DNA of 25,670 nt from Pseudomonas sp. PGPPP3 (lineage in GTDB: Bacteria > Pseudomonadota > Gammaproteobacteria > Pseudomonadales > Pseudomonadaceae). Location: positions 1-25,670 of the forward strand of contig NKIE01000004.1 of assembly GCA_002256055.1 (NCBI GenBank), written 5' to 3'. This document shows, one piece after another, positions 21,456 through 25,670 of this stretch. The notes under the pieces were generated by a model. It worked only from the letters and a program-made list of their open reading frames with translations, was not told where the DNA came from and did not search any database. Made by a program: the position numbers and the translations under genes. Position 1 is the stretch's first letter. Every line of letters begins with the position of its first letter.

Positions 21456-21953
21456 TCAGTGTGGCCGCTGATTGAGCAGGTAGGTGAGCAACTCAGGCTC
21501 GTCGGCATCCGCCAACTGCTGCACCGAGCGGAACGGCAACTCACGCAACAGGGTCTGCCAGAACGGCACGGCCAGCGGGTCCTGCGGATAAAAGCTGACC
21601 ACCCACGGCTGCTGACTGGCGAGAATCACCTGCTCCACCAGGGCCCGGCCAATACCCTGGCGACGGTACTTCTTGAGCAGGAACAAATCGGCAAATTCCA
21701 GCGCCTCCACCCCGGCGATTTCACTGCGTTCGATCAACAGAAAGCCGGCGATAAAGCCGTCCAGCAGAATCAGCTGGGCGCTCCACTCCGGGCGCTGCCA
21801 GTACAGGGCCAGATAGGGATCGTGCACATAGAAGCGGCCGTCGACCTCGACGTCCTCCTGCTCCCAGTCCGACGACTCGTAGGCATAGAACTGATAGAGG
21901 TTGCGGATCAGCGGCAACTGCTCGGCAGTGGTGGCAATCAACTGGAGGGACAT
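21456..21953 (-). CDS. GNAT-family N-acetyltransferase
   Basis: About 165 aa from MSLQLIATT; an in-frame TTG six codons earlier is a less likely start. ALEFADLFLLKKYRRQGIGRALVEQVIL holds the beta-4 strand and the acetyl-CoA loop (RRQGIGRAL). VVSFYPQDPLAVPFWQTLLRELPF is the C-terminal GNAT segment. An N-terminal helical part (LPLIRNLYQFYAYESSDW) is typical of the type annotated as predicted acetyltransferase with an unknown acceptor. It is separated from the next gene on the same strand by about 150 bp without recognisable features, so it is probably its own transcription unit. Confidence 0.88.
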   Translation of the reverse strand: MSLQLIATTAEQLPLIRNLYQFYAYESSDWEQEDVEVDGRFYVHDPYLALYWQRPEWSAQLILLDGFIAGFLLIERSEIAGVEALEFADLFLLKKYRRQGIGRALVEQVILASQQPWVVSFYPQDPLAVPFWQTLLRELPFRSVQQLADADEPELLTYLLNQRPH

Positions 21954-22032
21954 CGACAGGCTCGGCGGCAAAAGAAATCAGCGCGCCAGTATAACCAGCC
22001 CATCGCCCTGCCAACCAAGCCAACGGCTGACG

Positions 22033-22057
22033 AAAAAAAGCCGCCTTGCGGCGGCTT
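22033..22057 (-). terminator. rho-independent terminator of the porin gene
   Basis: AAGCCGCC/GGCGGCTT forms a perfect 8-bp stem with a 4-nt loop. On the minus strand it is followed by a T-run, about 50 bp past the porin stop. Confidence 0.85.
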
Positions 22058-22105
22058 AAGACCAAAGGTTCAGGAGTGAGCGAGCACCAGGTGCCCGCCG
22101 CAGGA

Positions 22106-22843
22106 TCAGAACGACTTCGACACCGAAATGGTGGCCGCGGCATCGCACAGGCCATCATCGGCGGTCTGCCAGGTGCACTCGTCGTCATTCATGTCGGTGT
22201 CGCTGTACATCAGGGTGAAGTCGAGGCCAACCAGGGTTTTGCTCAGGCTGACACTCCAATCTTTATATTTTTCGTCGCCTTCAGCGCCGTCAACCGGGTC
22301 CTTGTAGTCGCTCAGGCCGTAGGTCAGCGACAGACCCACTTCCATCGGCAGTTCGTACTCGTAGCCGATGTAGGTGTAGAGCTTGCTCTGCGGGTCGTAG
22401 GCGTACTTGCTTCCCAGGGTTACGCCGTAGGCGCTGATGCTGGCCAGGAACTCATCACTGTTCCAGATGCTCGCTTGCGGGTAGGTGTAGGTGGCCCAGG
22501 ACAGGTCATAGGTGATGTCGTCGGTGATGCTGCCGCCAAAGCCGGCGTAGTAGTCCACTTCCATATCGGCACCGCCCTTGTTGCCGGTGAACAGCTGGTC
22601 GTCGACGTTGGAGGCCCAGACGCCGGCATACAGACCAGTTTCGTGGGCAACATCCAGGCTGCCTTGCACTGCGCCGGCACCGCCGGTTTGCGACTGGCCA
22701 CGCCAGATGTAATCGCTGGCCAGGGTGGCGGTCATGCTGACGTCAAACTCGCCAGCCGGACCGTTGAAGGTTTCGGATGCGGCAATACCGCTGAATGCGA
22801 AGGCGGATGCAGCGGAAATAGCCAGGGTCAATTTCTTCAGCAT
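22106..22843 (-). CDS. TorF-family putative porin
   Basis: About 245 aa from MLKKLTLAISAASAFAFSGIAAS, a clear signal peptide; GGAG lies 9 nt before the ATG. The mature protein has alternating amphipathic beta-strands with aromatic ends (SDYIWRGQSQT, GLYAGVWASNVD, MEVDYYAGFGG, YTYIGYEYELPMEVGLSLTYG) and ends in Phe, as outer-membrane barrels do. The SDYxxRGxSxT and GxYxGxWxSNVD patterns are those of the family annotated as TorF putative porin. The substrate is unknown. A sigma-54-type promoter lies upstream, suggesting nitrogen-related or other RpoN control. A small GAGGGT/ACCCTC hairpin (22874-22887) lies in the leader. Confidence 0.9.
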   Translation of the reverse strand: MLKKLTLAISAASAFAFSGIAASETFNGPAGEFDVSMTATLASDYIWRGQSQTGGAGAVQGSLDVAHETGLYAGVWASNVDDQLFTGNKGGADMEVDYYAGFGGSITDDITYDLSWATYTYPQASIWNSDEFLASISAYGVTLGSKYAYDPQSKLYTYIGYEYELPMEVGLSLTYGLSDYKDPVDGAEGDEKYKDWSVSLSKTLVGLDFTLMYSDTDMNDDECTWQTADDGLCDAAATISVSKSF

Positions 22844-22930
22844 GGTGGTGCTCCATAGAGTGGGATATTTCACGAGGGTGGACCCTCTGTTTTAAGTGCG
22901 AATCGCTGTAGTGGTTAAGCTGACGGGTTA

Positions 22931-22949
22931 TAAGCACATCCCTTGCCAA
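22931..22949 (-). promoter_or_regulatory. sigma-54 (RpoN) promoter candidate for the porin gene
   Basis: On the minus strand TTGGCAAGGGATGTGCTT has GG and GC separated by exactly 10 nt and matches TGGCACG-N4-TTGCW at 10 of 12 positions. The inferred start point, about 22922, leaves a leader of about 79 nt. No enhancer-binding site was identified. Confidence 0.65.
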
Positions 22950-23126
22950 CCCTGAATTACCCTTTAAAAACATAAAGTTAGTATCTAATTTCGGCATTTC
23001 CGCTCTGCAGTAGCGTAACGCCATGGTGCGCCACGCCCCTGGCCGTGCACGTTCAATGCGCATGCTGCGGCCTGGCCTGTGACTTGCTTAGGCGTGTCAG
23101 GTCTTTCTGTTTATCAAGGTGCTTTT

Positions 23127-23939
23127 ATGCGAAAGCTGTTGTTGTCCCTGCTGTGTGTCGCGGCGCTCCCGGCGGGGGCTGAGGAGTGGATCGTGGAGGC
23201 TGGCGAAGAACGAGTGGTGAGCCAGCCCAGCGTGCACCTGCAACGTCTGGTGCTCAAAGATGGAGCAGTGCTGCGTGTGGCTGCCGGTTTAGCGCGCGTC
23301 GAACTACACGCTGAACAGGCCTGGATTGGCCGTAGGGTGCAATTGCTCGGCGCCGGTCAGGACGGTCAGGCGGGTGCCAACGGTCAGGCGGGCATGGATG
23401 GCCAGGGTTGTCTGCCAGGCGCCGACGGCCAGGACGGCGGCAATGGCGTAGCCGGCCAGGCAGGCGTCAACCTCGACCTGCGCCTGGGTCTGCAAAGCTT
23501 CGACTCACTGTTGATTGATGTGCGCGGCGGCCAGGGCGGCGCAGGCGGTAATGGCGGCCTGGGTGGTGCCGGTGGCGCCTCGCAAACCTGTGCAGGAGGC
23601 CTCGGCGGTAGGGGTGGAGCCGCAGGTGCAGGCGGAGCCGGCGGGCGTGGTGGCGATGTGCACGTACGCTACTGGCGCGCAGGCAAGGATGGGCTACTGG
23701 CCGTGAGCAATTACGGCCCGGGTTTGCAGGTGCTTACCACAGGTGGCCACAGCGCCCAGGCTGGCATGCCGGGCGCGGGTGGCGCCGGCGGGCTGGGTCA
23801 ACTGGTCAAGCGTCCGACCGGCATCAAGATTTTCCGTAACCCTGGCAACGCGGGGGCTGGCGGCAGTTTCGCGACACCCTCCGCACATGGCGAAGCCGGA
23901 CGCTTCCTGATTGAGGCGCAAGCAGAGCCCCGCGACTGA
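23127..23939 (+). CDS. exported glycine-rich, collagen-like repeat protein
   Basis: About 270 aa from MRKLLLSLLCVAALPAGA, a Sec signal peptide; AAGGTG lies 6 nt upstream. After a beta-like segment (20-75) come two Gly-rich blocks: residues about 76-113 with G-x-x repeats rich in Gln, Asp, Asn and Ala (GQDGQAGANGQAGMDGQG), and about 134-177 with GG-x and G-x-GG repeats. Another glycine-rich part lies near the C-terminus. Cys95 and Cys155, one per block, could form a disulfide. It resembles collagen-like or PGRS-like low-complexity proteins, but I can assign no function. It is a single gene, divergent from the porin. Confidence 0.8.
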   Translation: MRKLLLSLLCVAALPAGAEEWIVEAGEERVVSQPSVHLQRLVLKDGAVLRVAAGLARVELHAEQAWIGRRVQLLGAGQDGQAGANGQAGMDGQGCLPGADGQDGGNGVAGQAGVNLDLRLGLQSFDSLLIDVRGGQGGAGGNGGLGGAGGASQTCAGGLGGRGGAAGAGGAGGRGGDVHVRYWRAGKDGLLAVSNYGPGLQVLTTGGHSAQAGMPGAGGAGGLGQLVKRPTGIKIFRNPGNAGAGGSFATPSAHGEAGRFLIEAQAEPRD

Positions 23940-24023
23940 CGGCACAGGCAGCGGGCCGCTCGGCGTTTGAATAGGCGGGCAATTCCGGTAGGCTTTGCAG
24001 CCTCATTCAAAGGAGTAACTCCC

Positions 24024-24305
24024 ATGGCCCGCGCCACTGCCCGTCACATCCTGGTTGCCAGCGAAGCTAAGTGCAACGAACTGAAAGCCGCCATCGAAGG
24101 CGGTGCCGACTTCGCCCAAGTCGCCAAAGACAACTCCACCTGCCCGTCCAGCCGCAGCGGTGGTGACCTGGGCTCGTTCGGCCCTGGCCAGATGGTTAAA
24201 GAATTCGACACCGTGGTGTTCAGCGCACCGATCAATGAAGTGCAGGGCCCGGTAAAAACCCAGTTCGGTTATCACCTGCTGGAAGTGACCAGCCGCCAGG
24301 ACTGA
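24024..24305 (+). CDS. ppiC: parvulin-type peptidyl-prolyl cis-trans isomerase C
   Basis: A 93-aa protein, the size of E. coli PpiC, with the whole rotamase domain: ATARHILVASEAKCNELKAAIEGGADFAQVAKDNSTCPSS split over the first two motifs, GGDLGSFGPGQMVKEFDTVVFSAP, and the terminal GPVKTQFGYHLLEV. Active-site-type His8, Cys40 and His88 are in place. There is no signal peptide, so it is cytoplasmic. It catalyses proline isomerisation during folding. AGGAG lies 8 nt before the ATG, which decides the start although the frame is open earlier. It ends before a bidirectional terminator shared with the convergent HPF-like gene. Confidence 0.96.
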   Translation: MARATARHILVASEAKCNELKAAIEGGADFAQVAKDNSTCPSSRSGGDLGSFGPGQMVKEFDTVVFSAPINEVQGPVKTQFGYHLLEVTSRQD

Positions 24306-24357
24306 TCGGCACGGCCCACGCCAGTCGTGGGCCAGCCGCTGAGCAAACGCCAGGCAC

Positions 24358-24397
24358 AAAAAAGCCGCAGCGGGTTCATCCAGACTGCGGCTTTTTT
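24358..24397. terminator. bidirectional terminator between ppiC and the HPF-like gene
   Basis: AAAAAAGCCGCAG and CTGCGGCTTTTTT form a 13-bp stem with T-runs in both directions, between two convergent genes. A separate GGCCCACG/CGTGGGCC hairpin lies just upstream at about 24313-24333. Confidence 0.9.
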
Positions 24398-24408
24398 TCG
24401 CTCCTGAT

Positions 24409-24825
24409 TTAAGCGCTGCGCACTTGTTGCTCAGCGAGGAAGTCTTCTTCCAACAGGGTGTCCTGATCTTCGATAGCGTCTAAATCACCTTCCAGCAGCG
24501 GCGCTTGTGCGCGCTTGTTGCGCAACTTGCCAAACTGGTGACTGAGGGCGTGATTGAGTTTTTCGATTGCGCCATCCACGGCGAAATCCAAGGATTCGGC
24601 TTTATGGGTCACGGACACGGGCTGCTGCCCTTTGGGCCGTGCTTCGATCTGGCAGCGCTTGTCATCAGCGCCGGCTTTGCCGCCATTATCATCGTGCAGG
24701 TGAACAATCACCCGAGTCAGTTCTTCGTCAAAACGATCCAGCTTGCTGCTGACGCTGGCACTCACCCATTCAACCAGGCGGGCGCTACCTTCGATATGGT
24801 TATCGCTGTGAACTTGGATTTGCAT
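24409..24825 (-). CDS. HPF/RaiA-family ribosome-associated protein
   Basis: A 138-aa protein from MQIQVHSDNHIEGS, with AGGA about 8 nt upstream. The sigma-54-modulation/S30AE fold is seen in VEWVSASVSSKLDRFDEELTRVIVHLHDD, then CQIEARPKGQQPVSVTHKAESLDFAVDGAIEKLNHALSHQFGKLR. The first 110 residues correspond to the short hibernation-factor domain. An acidic C-terminal tail (LLEGDLDAIEDQDTLLEEDF) is extra and is not the dimerisation domain of long HPF. Members bind the ribosomal A/P site region and silence ribosomes in stationary phase. The frame is open upstream, but only antisense-like sequence precedes this Met. Confidence 0.88.
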   Translation of the reverse strand: MQIQVHSDNHIEGSARLVEWVSASVSSKLDRFDEELTRVIVHLHDDNGGKAGADDKRCQIEARPKGQQPVSVTHKAESLDFAVDGAIEKLNHALSHQFGKLRNKRAQAPLLEGDLDAIEDQDTLLEEDFLAEQQVRSA

Positions 24826-25081
24826 ACGCTTTCCTTCTTCAACTGTTCGCGAATAGCGTCGCGTGTACTGCGACAATTTCAGCCTACGCCATCCGCTCAG
24901 CTGCTGGGAAATGAATTTGGCCTTTTGTTGCAATCGGCAACACTCTTCACTGACCTGAGTCAGCCGTTCATCTCCGCGCCTGGCTCGCCGCACCGACGAC
25001 CCTAACACTGCGCTACGCTGGCTTGCTGAGTAATCGGCCATCAGCCGTGATGGCAAGCACATAACGTAACCACGGCAAACC

Positions 25082-25110
25082 TTCGATGACCCGGCAAAAA
25101 CGGGTAGACT
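25082..25110 (+). promoter_or_regulatory. sigma-70-type promoter candidate for the lipoprotein gene
   Basis: TTCGAT (-35) and TAGACT (-10) are separated by 17 nt, which puts the start point near 25117. The rest of 24826-25171 contains no gene that I can support. Confidence 0.45.
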
Positions 25111-25171
25111 CGCCGGCCCCGCGCGGCGCTCTAGGCGTGCGGACAGGATGTCGTCACTCAGGAGTTGTGCC

Positions 25172-25670
25172 TTGCACCAGTTCATTACCCTCGTTGCCTG
25201 CCTGCTGCTCGCCGCTTGCGCCAGCAATCAACAAGCCCTGTACGAGCAAAATGTCCAAGCGGGCAAAAGTCCAATCGCCACCACCACCCTGGAAGCCATT
25301 CACAACACCGAGGCCATTCCCTTGCCGGTCAACACTGGTCTGCTGACCAGTGACTGGCCGATCAGCGCCAATGAGCCACGGATGAATTTCGGCCGATCGA
25401 TTTCCAACTACCGGGTGTTTTCCCTGCAGTTGAAAAAAGGCGCGCCTTACTCCCTGAGCGTCAAATCGGTGTGCAACGAGCCGTGCCTGGGCTTCAACAA
25501 GTTCGCCCTCAAACCCCGCGCCATGCTGCTGGACAGCAACGGCGCAGTGATCGCGAAGAAGCCTTCGCAAGCCGCCGCCGTACTCGGTCAAATCACCCTC
25601 AAGTGGGTCGGCGTGGCGCCGGAAGACGGCACCTACTACCTGCTGGTAGCCGCGGATAACGATGATGTTG
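25172..25670 (+). CDS. lipoprotein of unknown function, C-terminus cut by window edge
   Basis: From a TTG at 25172 the frame stays open to the window end (166 codons). CAGGAG lies 7 nt upstream. The N-terminus is HQFITLVACLLLAAC, with a canonical lipobox LAAC at residues 12-15, so it would be lipidated after signal-peptidase II cleavage. The residue after Cys is Ala, not Asp, which favours outer-membrane sorting. The mature part contains NFGRSISNYRVFSLQLKKG and the segment KFALKPRAMLLDSNGAVIAKK, suggesting a beta-sandwich like that of MalM-type envelope proteins, but the resemblance is weak and I name no family. Confidence 0.75.
   Translation, partial: MHQFITLVACLLLAACASNQQALYEQNVQAGKSPIATTTLEAIHNTEAIPLPVNTGLLTSDWPISANEPRMNFGRSISNYRVFSLQLKKGAPYSLSVKSVCNEPCLGFNKFALKPRAMLLDSNGAVIAKKPSQAAAVLGQITLKWVGVAPEDGTYYLLVAADNDDV

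Overview
The window looks like a chromosomal stretch of a gammaproteobacterium, most likely Pseudomonas. The right-hand genes have Pseudomonas-type content: HemN with a CopD-like partner, Anr/Dnr-type boxes, a TorF-type porin, PpiC, and an HPF-like protein. The left half (1 to about 13.6 kb) is visibly AT-richer and reads as accessory DNA. The right half (about 13.64 kb to the end) is GC-rich core sequence. No species can be named from the sequence alone.

Left accessory region, 1-8.3 kb. The window opens inside a PhzF-family gene, followed by a small exported protein, a short-chain dehydrogenase lacking the usual catalytic motif, and a divergent LysR regulator with a candidate LysR box between them. 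A second phzF copy has lost exactly 163 codons in frame and shares a perfect 121-bp repeat with the first. Then comes a four-gene catabolic-looking set, all on the minus strand: class III aminotransferase, aldehyde dehydrogenase, Old Yellow Enzyme reductase, and a MarR regulator with a cysteine-rich tail. The two pairs are tightly packed (abutting and 4-bp overlap), with a strong hairpin between them.

Integration functions, 8.3-13.64 kb. An AlpA-like regulator and a frameshifted tyrosine integrase lie next to the 3' part of a tRNA-Ile2(CAU) gene, the probable attachment site, with paired GGTCACC motifs on both sides. Beyond it is a second module: Xre-type repressor with a dyad operator, a 123-aa unknown, a DUF6957-like protein and a second tyrosine recombinase preceded by striking inverted repeats. 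A dead HNH nuclease remnant and an AraC-family gene missing its 5' part mark the edge of the accessory region. Three copies of one decayed repeat (about 2.9, 8.4 and 13.6 kb) lie at module boundaries.

Right core region. All main genes from 22.8 kb down to 14.5 kb are on the minus strand. They include two GNAT acetyltransferases, hemN, a CopD-like membrane protein, a HemN-like protein that has lost its radical-SAM cysteines, and nirK (copper nitrite reductase fused to cytochrome c) coupled to nirV and a SCO-family gene. A perfect Anr/Dnr box precedes the HemN-like gene and a near-perfect one precedes nirK, so this looks like a low-oxygen nitrite-reduction locus. To the right are a TorF-type porin with a good sigma-54 promoter candidate, a glycine-rich exported protein, ppiC, an HPF/RaiA-like gene, and a lipoprotein running off the edge.

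The most unusual object is the HemN-like protein: a complete, anaerobically controlled relative of a radical-SAM enzyme without the cluster ligands, placed between hemN and nirK.
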